From: Neoceratodus forsteri
Lineage: Eukaryota; Chordata; Ceratodontiformes; Ceratodontidae
Reading direction: 5' to 3'
Assembly: GCA_016271365.2 (NCBI GenBank)
Contig: CM028129.1
Location: 460,488,501 to 460,552,500, forward strand
Length of the DNA stretch: 64,000 nt
Part shown: positions 21,957 through 33,416 of the stretch, one piece after another
Position numbering within the stretch: position 1 is the stretch's first letter
Layout of the letters: each line of letters opens with the position of its first letter
Notes under the pieces: model-generated
The model's database searches: none
What the model saw: the letters and a program-made list of their open reading frames with translations, nothing else
What the model was told of the DNA's origin: nothing
Program-made: the position numbers and the translations under genes

Positions 21957-21957
21957 G
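21890..21957. repeat. (TCTG)n(TCTA)n microsatellite
   Basis: Tetranucleotide run, first tctg then more than ten tcta units. Confidence 0.97.
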
Positions 21958-21959
21958 TC

Positions 21960-22527
21960 ACTTATCCTAAGTATTTAGTGAGTGCTAGTGTCTGAGTCAA
22001 TCTGTGAACATGGAGCACTCTTTGAGGAGCTGTTATTCAGAAGTTTTCTACACAGCCCTGTGCAGCGATCACTCAGGAAAAGTAATTAAATTCAAGAAAG
22101 GCTACAAAAAAAAAAGTTCCAAGGCAATAACACATCATCATTATCAGGGTGACTTTTCTATTTCATTATGCTAATTTACTGCATATCTGAAGGTTTTGCT
22201 GAGAAGTATTAATACTTCAATAAAATGAAAAGCGAATGGAAACGATCTGGCTATTGATCAAAGTGACTTTCCTGGCCAAAACTATTACACAAATAAATAA
22301 ATAGATAAAAAAGCTTACTTGTGAGCTTTATTGTTAAATTATCTGTATGCACTGCAAGTTCCCCTTGTTGAACCAGTAAGGCTACTGACACACACCACCT
22401 AGCCCCTACTCAAAAATGTTTTGATGGCCAGCCGTATTATACTTCTGTACCATAGACTGAGGCACATAAACCATACACTAATGCCATATCTAAAACAGCA
22501 CAGCAGGTCTACTTGGCCATTTGATAT
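21960..22527. other. Unassigned sequence
   Basis: No ORF, repeat or RNA gene is supported here. Confidence 0.4.
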
Positions 22528-23230
22528 GAAACAAAGAAACATAGAAATATAGACTTTGATGGCAAATAAGAACTACTTGGCCCACCTAGACTGCCCATTT
22601 CCCTACCTACTGGATAAGCTGCAGATCCTAGTTAACCAACAGCCTATTTCTTCCTGCCTTCCACAAGAATTGCCTTATGTCTGTCACATGCATTCTTGAA
22701 TTCTCCCACAGACCCCACAACCTCCTCAGGAGGGCTGTTCCATGTGTCCACCACCCTGTCTGTGAAAAAATACTTTCTCACATTGCCCCTGAGCCACCCC
22801 CCCAATCTTCAAATTGTGTCCCCTTGTTCTTGCTCATCTCTTTTTCTGAAAGATGCTACCCTCTTGGATTTTGTTGATTCCAATGAGGTACTTAAAAGTT
22901 TTTATCATATCCCCCCTCTCTCTCCTTTCCTCAAGGGTATACATGTTAAGCTCCTTTAGTCTGTCCTGGTATGGCTTCTCTTGCAGATCCTGCACCATTT
23001 TAGTTGCCCTCCTCTGGACTTCCTCCATCCTGTCCATGTCCTTGCAGAGATGGGGTTTCCAGAACTGGACGCAGTACTCCAGATGGGGTTTTACCAATGG
23101 TCTGTACAGAGGGATAACAACTTCCTGTTTTCTGCTGGTGATGCCTTTCCCTATACTTCCCAGTATCCCCCCAGCCCTCCCTACTGCCTTCTCACATTGC
23201 TTGCCAACTTACTTGAAGTCACCCCCTCTC
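22528..23230 (-). mobile_element. CR1-2: 5'-truncated CR1, minus strand
   Basis: The plus strand starts gaaacaaagaaacatagaaa at 22,528, the reversed 3' tail. It then follows CR1-1 closely (ctgcccatttccctacctac, tggataagctgcagatccta). The minus-strand open piece 22,834-23,097 reads VKPHLEYCVQFWKP, then MEEVQRRATKMVQ, then ERRERGDMIKTFKYL, the ORF2 C-terminal part. Similarity to CR1-1 fades near 23,230, so about 0.7 kb remains. Confidence 0.88.
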
Positions 23231-23574
23231 CTCCAACAAACATATAATGCAGTACAGCCATTACAAATCTGGATGAATGGAACTTAATTTTGCAGCACCT
23301 GTCATAATTATTATTTTTAATGTAATAGTATGTAACAGTTGTATGTATTACACAGAATCTTCTGACTTAAGCTGTGACTTATGCTGTAGCAGGAGCAGAA
23401 CTTGAACTGCAAACAGCAAGTCACATTATCATGAGAATTAACAATGCAGAATGCTTTGTGTGCATATACTGAGGAAAGACACTTCTAAACAAAATCTGGT
23501 CAGATCCACCACGGCTGCATAATGAAGTTAGTGATGTTGTGTGGAATTGTTAAGGAGGTATGGAGAAACAACAC

Positions 23575-23738
23575 AATTTTTATTTATTTATTTAGCTTTT
23601 GTTAACCAGGTAAGTACACTAAACAAGTTATATGCCTATTTTCAGGAATGACTCGGGAGAGTACAACAGGGATACATCAGTACAACATAATAGGTGAACA
23701 AGTACATTTACATTTAGTGGTAGGTACATTGATGATTT
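23575..23738 (-). mobile_element. L2-like 3' tail, private to the left arm
   Basis: The minus strand reads gaaaataggcatataac, then agtgtacttacctggttaac, then aaataaataaataaa. The same pattern ends the fragments at 43,950-44,105 and 34,767. The right arm lacks this segment: there acttacaaatcat runs directly into tgtgttgtttctcc. It therefore inserted after the duplication, or was lost from the other arm. Confidence 0.7.
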
Positions 23739-24060
23739 GTAAGTAGAAAGATTTGTTTTAGTTTCTGTTCTAAGGATGGCATTCACATTATTAGGAAAAT
23801 ATATTGAGGTGTACATTTTAATGGAAGGAATAGTAAGCAATATAGGTTTACAAAAAAAAACAGAGCAAATGCCACTGAGGTATGTGTTATCCTGGATGGT
23901 ATTGGCCAGAAAGCCCAATTTTAAAGAAAACACAGTTGCACATACTCCAATAGTACAAAGCATCATGGGAAAAATATGCAAGTCCCCGTGACGGTACAGA
24001 AGGTGGCAGTACATGAAAAAGTAATGGCTGGCATATGTTCAGCCTTGGGAATTTTTACAT

Positions 24061-24083
24061 AGTTTTTTTTTTTTTTTTTTTTT
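24061..24083. repeat. Poly-T run
   Basis: A run of 22-23 T within the left arm; the right arm has a shorter poly-A at 38,468-38,480. Confidence 0.95.
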
Positions 24084-24417
24084 AGAGAAACAGGGCTTTT
24101 GTCCATGAGGTGATGTAAGTTATATTTAAGCAATGTGTTGATGTCAGGAAGTCAGGTGTAATGATGGACTGTTAGCAGAGAAAATGTGATAGTAACTTTC
24201 AGAGGGGTTCAATTTTGATAAGGGCAAGGTAGTGATGCTTGTGATAATGGGAATATTAGGAAAGTATGAGGTCTATGCAGAAGTGGAGTACAAATATGCA
24301 CAGTTTCATAAGCATGTGCTCAGAGTACAGGCAAATGTGATATGCAGGTTTGTTTTAGAAATAGGTAAAAACAGTGATACATGCAATTGATAGAAAGATA
24401 ATTACACTGACATATAG

Positions 24418-24457
24418 ACAGAGAGAAGGAGAGAGAGAGAGACAGACAGACAGGCAG
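24418..24457. repeat. (GA)/(GACA) microsatellite
   Basis: The run gagagagagagacagacagacag; its inverted partner in the right arm is the CTGT/CTAT run at 38,095-38,160. Confidence 0.95.
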
Positions 24458-24469
24458 AATAGGAATGGC

Positions 24470-24850
24470 AGTGAAGTATTGAAACGATGCCAACTCCACC
24501 CCCACCCTTCAGAGATGGACAGGCATTGGGGTGTGCCTTTGGGTCATTGCCCATAATGCTTATGCCATTTCACCTCACCCTACCCTGCAGACACAGACAA
24601 GTATTGAGGTGTGCCTTGGGGTGATCAAACTTTACACTATCCCCATTCCATAAGGAAATATGCTGAAATGGGCACAGTATACGCTAATGCAGTGAACTTT
24701 GGGGCTGAAGAGTCAAAGGCACACCTCGATACCTGTTACTGGCTGCAGGATGGGGCTGGGGGTGGAATGGCATAAGCATTACTGTTGACAATCCCAAGTC
24801 ACACCCCTGATGCCTGTCACTCCCTACAGGGCAGGGTGTTATGATCAGAA
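24470..24850 (-). repeat. P-core repeat, copy 2 (left arm)
   Basis: Same block as at 2,224 in the opposite orientation: ggcattggggtgtgcctttg, then ccctgcagacacagacaag, then ccttatgga-like, ending cacccctgatgcctgtcac. It is followed directly by an S292 unit (24,850-25,110) that contains gtgacactatcagttcatta and gctgtactgtttatgagg. Confidence 0.82.
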
Positions 24851-25110
24851 ACCCTAATGCCCTGTGTGTTTCTTGGAATTTTTACTCCAAGTTTTCAGCA
24901 TGAACTTTATGTGACCCCACCATCTGAACAGTGACACTATCAGTTCATTAGCCGAAAGGTGATTTTGCATAGCGACTATGACATTTGGCACCACAGATGC
25001 AAAAACACAATTTAAACAGGATGTAAAAAATGACAGCTGTACTGTTTATGAGGAGGTTTAAAAAAAATGGTAATGTTGAAAATCTGGAGTGAAACCATAA
25101 AACAATTGGT
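24850..25110 (-). repeat. S292 unit in left arm
   Basis: Reads ccccaccatctgaacagtga, a central aaggtgattttgcat block, gcaaaaacacaatttaaacagg, then ctgtactgtttatgaggag and gttgaaaatctggagtgaaa. Its partner at 34,090-34,575 is split by a SINE. Confidence 0.82.
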
Positions 25111-25609
25111 GAAGTCATGACACTGCTCCAGATAATGTATACTTTTTTTTCAAATTCCTATGCATCCCATTGTTTTTATCTCTATTGCTGTTATTTGACT
25201 TCTTAACCTAGCAGCAGCATTTAATGCATTACATCATAAGGGCAAGTAAATGTTTTTAATACATTTACAGACCATTACATAAAGTTAATTTCCTTCGTAG
25301 AATAATTTAAATTTAGTAACAGTAGTAGTACAAAGCAATTACTCAGACATCTTGAAAACTATAACTACTTTATATTGTACGTTGACTCCCCATAATGACC
25401 TCCTTGAAATTGAGATGCAAATGTCACATATTTATCAGTTTTCTAACAGGAATATTTTACTATCCTAAGTACATTTCTTGCTTCAGTAGCTGCTCAGCAC
25501 ATCTATTGCATGACCTACTGTACTTATTGACATTTTACACCTGTTATGCAATGTACTGCTGCTTACTACACCAACATCATGAACCATAAAACAGATGACT
25601 GCCATAACT

Positions 25610-25806
25610 AGGGAGATAGCATACCACAGTGGTTTAAGGCTCTGAGCTGCACATCTGGAGATCTGGGTTTGAATCCCACAGCCCCACTTGCATACTGGGT
25701 GACCTTGAGCAAGTCACTTAACTTCCATATGCTCCCAGATTGCCCCTGTAAACAAGATTTCAACCTAGTGCGCCACTTCTGGTTAAACAATTGAAAAAAA
25801 AACACA
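25610..25806 (+). mobile_element. tRNA-derived SINE (left-arm copy)
   Basis: Starts with a tRNA-like head: A-box-like ataccacagtggtttaaggc and B-box-like ggtttgaatccc about 40 bases later. The body has gtgaccttgagcaagtcact, the conserved block also known from MIR/CORE-type SINEs, and it ends ggttaaacaattgaaaaaaa. The inverted-duplicate partner is at 33,417-33,602 and a second family member sits at 34,188-34,408. Confidence 0.85.
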
Positions 25807-25997
25807 CAATATATTATTATTCTTGCTTTATTTTGCTACTACAAGCTTTGACTAATACATTTATCCTTAAATGTACTTTTTATAGCTTATGTGTCTGTGA
25901 CCTAGGCAGAACTACACTTACAATCTTACTCATAAATAAATAATCAGAATAGCATTTATTTCAGTAGTATCTCCTTCCTTTTCAGGTGCCATGACAC

Positions 25998-26001
25998 TAT
26001 A

Positions 26002-26045
<44 letters not shown>
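25998..26045. repeat. (AT)n microsatellite
   Basis: About 23 at units; in the right arm the matching place (33,120-33,206) has mixed ta and ac runs. Confidence 0.96.
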
Positions 26046-26046
<1 letters not shown>

Positions 26047-27030
26047 TCAAGCACTAAACCTATTCAAATGCACAAAACACAAGACTTTATTGTCTTCAAA
26101 CATTACTGTTAAAGTTCAGGTTCCAGAATGGCCAAGAAACAATTGTTAGACTTCACTCTTTCATGCCACTGTCATGCCCACTTCTCATGCAAACAACAAT
26201 CAGTTAGGCAAACCCTTTCGTTTCTGTGCCATGCACTCTTACATCAGAGAGACATAAATCTTACAGAACTGCTAAGAAAAACAAATATATCAAGACTGGA
26301 TTTCTGAATGAAAACCTGTCATTTACAGTACCTATGTAAATAATAGTTTACTGGCTACTAATGATGCTACAGACATGACAATCACACAATTCCTGTTTTA
26401 CATGGAAAACATCCAGATAATGAACTTGTCATACAGGATTTGTGACCTTCTTTCTGTATGTATCTGACAAAGGAAAAGGTACCTACTTGATTTTTTTTCT
26501 ATTTTATTTTTATGCCCAACTTGCCCATGCAATTAGAGTCAAATATTGACATGCTTAGAGTTAAAAAAAATAAATCATAATGTCTATGTGTGTGTGTTTG
26601 GGGGGGGGTATGCCTAGATGCAGTTTGAGGCACTTCTTAATTACTTCCCCAGGCAGCTCTGATAGTCAGTTGTTAAAACATGATAGATCCACCTCATGTC
26701 CCTCCCTCATGAACCAAAAAAAAAAAGGTGGGGTGGATCTTTAGGAGCTTCTTGGGTGGGGGTTGGGGTGGATCTTACTCCCCCCAAAAAGCTAATGCTG
26801 CCTCCCACTACTAAGGTTCCAGTTCTTTTACCTCCCATTTAAGAAAGAAAATAGTGCACTGCAACCATTGACTAACATGAAAGCATATTTATTTGAGGGA
26901 GGAAAACATTTCTTGGAGGAGATTAAGGCGGAGGAGACTATTTACACCTTCAGTCAGTTCCACAGGCAGAAAACATGACATCAGCCCTTTTGTACATGCA
27001 AAATATCTGCAGGCTCTACCCACTACAGCT

Positions 27031-27254
27031 GAAAAAAGTGACTTCAAAAGTATGAGCTAACAGGTTACCTGACCAAGCTGCTGCCTCCTCAAGCCATGGT
27101 ACTTCGTTCCTCATGAGCTGGAATGTGTTGGCATTTCTATTACTTGCGCCTTACAAACTACATTTTTTGCACTGCCATCATGCACTCCCTCTGCACTTTA
27201 TTTATGTATTACACTGAAGAAAAGCCATTTATACCATAGAAGTTGTTGTACTGG
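27031..27254. other. Unassigned start of the inverted-duplication spacer
   Basis: Homology between the arms stops at 27,030. This 220-base stretch shows no ORF or repeat. Confidence 0.4.
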
Positions 27255-27340
27255 ATGTAATAAAGTAGGTAGGGAAAAAATGGGCAGACTAGGTGGGCAA
27301 AGTGGTCCTTTTCTGAAATCAAATTCTATGTTTGTAAGTT
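27255..27340 (+). mobile_element. CR1 3'-end fragment, plus strand
   Basis: Reads aatgggcagactaggtgggc, then caaagtggtccttttctga, then aaattctatgtttgtaag. This is the last 80 bases of the CR1 family seen elsewhere here (compare 51,366-51,433). Confidence 0.82.
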
Positions 27341-27436
27341 TCCAACAAAGACACTTAATTGCCAGTTTGTTTCTGTCATTGATTTAGCCATTAAATAAAA
27401 ACATGATTTTGACATTCTCTTTTTGCTAAGTGGCAT

Positions 27437-27576
27437 TATTTTTTATTGGTTATTACAACGGTAGAACCCACAAAGGAAGCTTGACACCTGACGCTGCTTT
27501 GGATGTGAACTCCTATGGTTCTGACTTCAAAGGCAAGAAATGTTTGTGCCTTAACAACTGAGCTACATTCTAGTTC
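27437..27576 (-). mobile_element. tRNA-derived SINE fragment, minus strand
   Basis: The minus strand reads gtagctcagttgttaaggca (A-box-like) and, about 45 bases later, ggagttcacatcc (B-box-like), ending in aataaccaataaaaaataat. It has a different head from the SINE at 25,610. The foldback element begins 15 bases beyond its 5' end. Confidence 0.6.
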
Positions 27577-28034
27577 AGACAAAACACCCTGGCCCGGATA
27601 TTCAAACTGCGCCAGGCTGTGGTGCAAGCCTGGGCGCAGCTCAACTTTGTTGAGCAGGGGTGTGGCCTGGGCGATATTCAACGGAGCTGTGTTATGGTGT
27701 AGCAGCTTTGAATATCACACCCTGGCCACCCCCACTGTGCATGGCGCAGTGGTACTGCACCAGCACAAGTGGCCAGAGTGGAGCATGGAGATGCGCTGGT
27801 GCAAGTGCCATTGCGCCATGCACAGCACTTGCAATATTCAAAAGGGGACATGCAAATGGGGCCATAATTTATGCAAGGCTCACGGGGGCCATTGGCATCT
27901 CATTATGGCCCTATTTGCATGCCATTAGCATGCAGGTGCGCCGATCCCTGAGGACTTGCACCTGGCGCCCTGCCAGGCAGCAGCCGCCGGGGACCGACAC
28001 CCCTGCAGCCCGATCACGGGCATTCATGTAAAAA

Positions 28035-28275
28035 AAAATGTCCAGTATCCCTGGTGGTCCAGTAGACCTCTATGTGCCTGATCATGGGCATCAATATAGT
28101 CCCCCCACTACAATATCCCTGGTGGTCCAGTGGACGCACTGAGCCCAATGCGGGCATCAGTAATAGAACCCCCAAGTCCAATATCCCTGGTGGTCCAGTG
28201 GACCACACTGAACCTGATCACGGGCATCTGTACCTCATCAAATACCCTAAGACCCTGGTGGTCTAGTGTACCCCC
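28035..28275 (+). repeat. Left array: four 68-bp units
   Basis: The motif ccctggtggtcca (or ccctggtggtcta) starts at 28,049, 28,117, 28,185 and 28,253, exactly 68 bases apart. Units also share ctgagcccaatgcgggcat-like segments. Confidence 0.93.
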
Positions 28276-28383
28276 ACCCACCCACCCACTGAGCCCCCAC
28301 CCCGCTCCCCGTCCAGTCGGCCGGGTGGCAGCACCCACCACCTGCCACTCCACACCCCCACCAACTGACAGCTAGGTGAGGGC

Positions 28384-28478
28384 TGCACACCCATTGGTTC
28401 ACAGCATGAGCCAATGGGCGTGCAACCATACTACTACTCCGTCCAGATATGTGAATGAATTCATTCACATATCTGAAC
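28384..28478. repeat. Two central hairpins of the foldback element
   Basis: First hairpin: gcacacccattggttca faces gagccaatgggcgtgc (28,386-28,422). Second: a perfect 32-base palindrome at 28,444-28,475, starting cagatatgtgaatgaa. Confidence 0.92.
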
Positions 28479-28509
28479 TGAAATAATGCGGTGATCGACT
28501 GAGGTGGGT

Positions 28510-28720
28510 GGGGGTACACAAGACCACCAGGGTCTTAGGGTATTTGATGAGGCACAGATGCCCGCGATCAGGCTCAGTGCGGTCCACTGGACCACCAGGG
28601 ATATTGGACTTGGGGGGTTCTATTACTGATGCCCGCGATTGGGCTCAGTGCGGTCCACTGGACCACCAGGGATATTGGACTTGGGGGGAGTTTGCTACAC
28701 AGATGCCTGTGATGGGGCAT
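28510..28720 (-). repeat. Right array: three units inverted to the left array
   Basis: The motif ccaccaggg stands at 28,524, 28,592 and 28,663 (spacing 68 and 71). It is preceded by ctcagtgcggtccactgga, the reverse complement of the left-array units. Confidence 0.93.
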
Positions 28721-29100
28721 GGGGGGGCACCGCCAGGTACGGCAGGAACTCGGGTGGCCACCCAAAGGTGGCAGCTGCTGTGTTGCACCCTGCAATGTGG
28801 CAGCTCACCTGTGGGTGGCCATCACTTGTTCCTTTTTGTTTTGATTTAACTTTGTGCAGGCGCTGGTAGGGGTTGCACATGCATGACTCTGCACATCCTG
28901 GGCTGAATATTGGGCTGTGCAGGTTATGCATGGCCACACCCCCCCCACCTGTGCCTGCATACATTACTGATGCACTCCGGCACATCGGGATTTATGCGGC
29001 GCACTTTTCCCTTTTGAATATCATGCTGGGGCGCATCAGTGGGTTGTGCATGGTGCAACACTGTTGTGCCATGCGCAACCCTTTTGAATATCTGGGCCCC

Positions 29101-31346
29101 TGATTATTTGGAAACTCACAGTTGAACTTGCTGCAGTAGTACAATCAAAAATAAACTTTAGAAATAGTCCCACTTTGGGACAGCATATGGTTCAGGTTCT
29201 TTATTTATCATTGTATGTATAAAATCATTTTTTTAACAGCATATGCCTACAGTACACAGAAAGGATTATTCCAGTTAGATTCTTTTATGAAATATGACTA
29301 GCAGGCAAAAAAAGACAACATTGTGCTTTCTGATAATTTAGGTATTGCATACAGTAGGTGCTAAAGTAAGGGTAAGGTTGCAAATAAATGACCAATTTTC
29401 AAATTCTTGTTGCTACAATCATGGTGTGGTGAACAAAGTAGTTTTGTTTAAGTCCTGATAGTGTGCCAGAATTCACTGTTTTAAAAACTGTTCAGATTTG
29501 CACTAATCGACAAGCTTGCTGGCACTGAAATTACATGGTTTAAAGAAATATGCAAATGCCTAGGCATAATGTCTCATTGATGTGTCTCCCATATGCTAAA
29601 ATATAGATCTGACATCATTCATGGCACAGATGCATCAAGTATGCTATCACTGCAACTGCTGTTGCTGCTTGGCTTTGGTTTTGAGAAAAGGTCAAAACTA
29701 GGTATGCGTTGATGATTCAGCATCCCCTGGTAATTACTACATTCTATTGCTGTGCCCTGCTATTTCCTGCATGAGATGGTTTAATTGCCCCCATGGGGGT
29801 GTGGAGGAATATAATCTTCACAACCCTTTAGGGCCACAAGAAACCCAAACCATCCAAGTCATCTTCACTGTGTGGACATTTTTCTTGTGCCTTCACTCCA
29901 TCCCACAACCAACCACAATGCTAAAGTGATGCCAGTTTCTCTTTTAAACAGCTAGTGTATCTTTAAGTTTTTAAGTTGTTCTGTCCACTTAAGTGCTGGG
30001 TCAGTGAATCTACTCAGTGATTTGTAAAGTCTTACAACTGTGAAGGTATTATATCTACAAACTACCACTGTGAGAGTCCTCTCACTAGAAACAGCTCTGT
30101 GAAGGGAGCCTTCTGCACAGGTTTGAAGTATTCAAAGTAACGCTGTGGGGGAAGCTTTCAAACACTAACACCTGGTTCAGGCAGGACCAGTGCAGGTATT
30201 ACACCACATGATTGGATCACAGTGCTTTGATATTCTGTGCCCTACAATATTTTTTTTTCTCATTTACTATACTGACCTTGGTTGTAATGTTACTAACTTT
30301 TCTGAAGACGAATGGCATAATACACACTGCAAAATTATGGACCAAAAAAGCAAAGCTTTGCATTGTGTGTTGTGAATGGAGTGTGCTTGATGTTTAACCT
30401 TTCCTAACAGCAGTTATCATACTAGTTCTGTGTTAAGCTATGTTTCTTTAAACTGCCAATGTTCGATTCTTTTTTTTTTTTTTGGGGGGGGTTAACTTTT
30501 ACATGAAGAAAGGCAGTGTTTTAGATTAAAACCAGGAATTGCATCTCAGTGGGACACACTAGACAGCTTGCTCCTGCACAACTCAAAAAAAAAATCTAAC
30601 ATTTACAGTTTCAAGAAGTTTGTTTAAAGAACTGAATCACAGAACAAGCATGGAGACTGTCATTAAGAAATGTTCAACAGCAAACACACTCCGTTAAGCA
30701 TACTTAATTCACACCAGATAGTGCACAGCGTTCCTTTTTCAGTCATTAGCTTGGCTGTATGTTGTCATGCCTCTAGTTTTGTAACTTTAACAAAAACTAA
30801 AATTAAAATTCATGTTAATAGACTACATGAGGTGAGGGCTTTTCTGTTTTACCTTTTTTAATGCAACACAGCAGAGAAAGAGCCACTTTTTCACACAGCA
30901 TTTGTATGTAAGGCATTGACTGACACCTTCCATGCCCATGGATTTGAAAGAGAGATACACTACGGTGCTATAACTGAAATGGCTAATTTCACTGAACTAG
31001 GGCAAGTCAACAGACTGTTGACAAAGCATAGGTTTAATTTTAATGTTTATGTCACAACAATTACCCAATCACTGAATGTCTGCCTGCTCATATCCTGCAT
31101 CACCCATCTCACCTGTCAGCACATGACTGGGAAAATTACACTAAAGCAATACTCTTTCTAGTAAAACGTTTTGTCCAAAATTGTGAGCTTATTTCCATGA
31201 TCATATTTCTGGACCGTCCCAACCATCCATTCTGCCTATCCTGAGGAAAGGAGGCCAGGTGGTGAGATTAAAACTAAGGCAGATTGCATAATTTGAATGG
31301 TGCTGGGTACAAGCCTATCCCTCTATAGCATCATTTCATTTTTACA
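29101..31346. other. Spacer sequence of the inverted duplication, no gene seen
   Basis: About 2.2 kb with no recognisable ORF, transposon or RNA gene. Short runs occur at 30,249 (T), 30,471-30,490 (T then G) and 30,584-30,594 (A). It has no partner elsewhere in the window. Confidence 0.45.
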
Positions 31347-31720
31347 GCTGCAGTGGGTGGAGTCTGCAGACATTTTGCATGTACAAAAGTGCTGATGTTA
31401 TGTTTTCTGTCCATGGAACTGACTGAAGGTTTAAGTAGTCTCTTACGCCTTACCCTCCTCCAAGAAATGTTTTCCGCCCTCAAATAAATACGCTTTCATG
31501 TTAAGTCAGTGGTTGCAGAGCACTATTTTCTTTCTTAAATGGGAGGTACAAGAACTGGAACCTGAGTAGTGGGAGGTAGCATTAGTTTTTTTTGGGGGGA
31601 GTAAGATTCACCCCCACCTCCACCCGAGAAGCTCCTAAAGATCCACCCCCACCTTTTTTTTGTTCCATGTGGGAGGGGCATGAGGTGGCTTTATCATGTT
31701 GGAATAACTGACTATCAGAG

Positions 31721-32160
31721 CTGCCTGGGGAAGTAATTAAGGAGTGCCTGAAACTGTATCTAGGCATACCCCCCCCCCACATACACACATAGTCATCGTG
31801 ATTTTTTTAACTGTAAGCATGTCAATATTTGGCTCTAACAGTATGGGCAAGTTGGACATAAAAATAAAATAGAAAAAAGGTCAAGCAGGTGCATTTTCCT
31901 TTGTCAGATACATGCAGACAAAAGTCACAAATACTGTGAGCTGCATGGGGAAGTAGTTAAGGAGTGCCTGAAACTGCATGTAGGCATATGCCTCCCCCAC
32001 ACACACATATCCATCATGATTTTTTTTTTAACTCTAAGCATGTCAATATTTGACTCTAACAGTATGGGCAAGTTGGGCATACAAATAAAATAGAAAAAAA
32101 GGATCAAGCAGGTGCCTTTTCCTTTGTCAGATACATGCAGGCAGAAGGTCACCAATCCTG
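31721..32160. repeat. 220-bp tandem duplication, right arm only
   Basis: The block ctgcctggggaagtaattaa at 31,721 recurs as ctgcatggggaagtagttaa at 31,941. Each unit continues through gtcaatattt and tttcctttgtcagatacatg. The left arm has a single copy (26,455-26,665). Confidence 0.88.
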
Positions 32161-32204
32161 TATGACAAGCTCATTATATGTATGTTTTCCATGTAAAACA
32201 GAAA

Positions 32205-32770
32205 TATAGTGTATGGTGGAACGTCGTTCTCCACCGAAATCCATCATTGTCAAAACCTTGTAGTCACACACTAGTGATGTTCGCAGTGCAGCAGAATGAT
32301 TTTTTCTACTGCACTGCGAATGTCACACACTGTGTCCTCGAGCAGCATTTGACAGTTAGGGCTCACTCCATAGAAAGGACACATAGGGAAAGCAGCAATG
32401 TCAGCGGCAGTACTAATGTTTAGCGTTAAAACGTTCAAAATGTAAAGTTCTGAAACAGTTAAAATGTCAAGTGTGAACACGTTCAAAATGTAAAGTTCTT
32501 TTTTCCTTCAAGTAACCCAGCAAAAATGTTTGGAAGCAGAAACATGCTGTAGTGATTTTTTTTTCTCAAAAAATGACATTCCACCATACACTATAAAGAA
32601 AAGTGCATGGGGAACAGTTGACAACAGGGCATCTTTCACCTCGTTGGTACTATGATGATGGATTACCTCTTGAGCTGCGCTCTCGAGGTAATCTGTCGTC
32701 ATAGTGCCAACTCGGTGAAAGAATAGCCCTGTTGTCAACTGTTCCCCATGCACTATCCTATATGTCGTTA
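32205..32770. mobile_element. Composite hairpin element, right arm only
   Basis: Absent from the left arm, where gtaaaacagg runs directly on to attgtcatgtctgtagca. It has three inverted repeats: atagtgtatggtgga (32,206) facing tccaccatacactat (about 32,580-32,594); a small hairpin built on ttcgcagtgcag (32,273-32,328); and a 153-base near-perfect hairpin at 32,602-32,754. A direct repeat of acgttcaaaatgtaaagttc occurs inside. No ORF, so it is a non-autonomous DNA element of unknown family. Confidence 0.78.
32602..32754. repeat. 153-bp near-perfect hairpin
   Basis: The left arm begins agtgcatggggaacagttga and the right arm ends with its reverse complement. The loop near 32,678 is gagctgcgctctcg. 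Confidence 0.95.
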
Positions 32771-33119
32771 TCGTCATGTCTGTAGCATTGATTGTAGCCA
32801 GTAAACTATTATTTACATAGGTACTGTAAATGACAGGTTTTAATTCAGAAATCCAGTCTTAATAAATTTGTTTTTTTAGCAGTTCTGTAAGATTTATGTC
32901 TCTCTGATGTAAGAGTGCATAGCACAGAAACAAAAGGGTTTGTCTAATTGATTGTTGTTTGCATGAGAAGTGGGCGTGACAGTGGCATGCAAGAGCGAAG
33001 TCTAATAATTGTTTCTTGGCCATTCTGGGACCCAAAGTTTAACAGTAATGTGAGAAGAGAATAAAGTCTTGTGTTTTGTGCATTTGAATAGGTTTGGTGT
33101 TTTGAAGTTAAACACTATA

Positions 33120-33171
33120 CAAACACATATATAAATATATAAATATAAATATATATATATATCTATATCTG

Positions 33172-33206
<35 letters not shown>
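33120..33206. repeat. TA and AC dinucleotide runs
   Basis: Mixed tata runs followed by about 14 ac units. Confidence 0.96.
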
Positions 33207-33208
<2 letters not shown>

Positions 33209-33416
33209 ATAGTGTCACGGACACCTGAAAAGGAAGGAGATACTACTGAAATAAATGCTATTCTGATGATTTATTTATTTATGTGTAAGATTTTAAGTGT
33301 AGTTCTGCCTAGGTCACAGACATATAAACTACAAAAAGTAAATTTAAGGATGGATGTATTAGTCAAAGCTTGTGGTAGCAAAATAAAGCAAAAAAAAATT
33401 AATATATTGTGTTTTT

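Larger units (their letters stand above)
23480..27030 (+). repeat. Left arm of a 15-kb inverted duplication
   Basis: The arm aligns with the reverse complement of 31,347-38,910. Landmarks: gatccaccacggctgcataatg at 23,503 pairs with cattatgcagccatggtggatc at 38,866; the block 25,395-25,610 pairs with 33,605-33,815 with about eight substitutions and a 4-base gap in roughly 215 bases; the inner end lies near 27,030, at cccactacagctg. The arm contains P-core, one S292 unit and a SINE. Private to this arm is an L2-like tail at 23,575-23,738. The arm has no genes. Confidence 0.88.
27591..29100. mobile_element. Foldback-type DNA element with inverted arrays of 68-bp units
   Basis: The left end reads ggcccggatattcaaa and the right end carries tttgaatatctgggcc, inverted terminal repeats of about 16 bases. 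The words atattcaa or ttgaatat recur several times inside each end (for example 27,675, 27,708, 27,834 and 29,015), like transposase-binding motifs of DNA transposons. The middle holds two inverted tandem arrays and two central hairpins. No transposase ORF is seen, so it is non-autonomous. A target-site duplication is not clear. The CpG content is higher than in the surroundings, suggesting a fairly young insertion. Confidence 0.8.

Noticed and set aside
25610..25690. Possible tRNA gene at the SINE head
   Set aside because: It continues into a SINE body and tail and has a duplicate in the other arm.
28035..28720. 68-bp repeats at regular spacing, CRISPR-like at first sight
   Set aside because: There are no unique spacers between constant repeats, the two arrays are inverted, and the host is eukaryotic; they belong to a foldback element.
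30916..31161. 81-codon frame in the spacer
   Set aside because: No motif or splice context; length is within chance for AT-moderate DNA.
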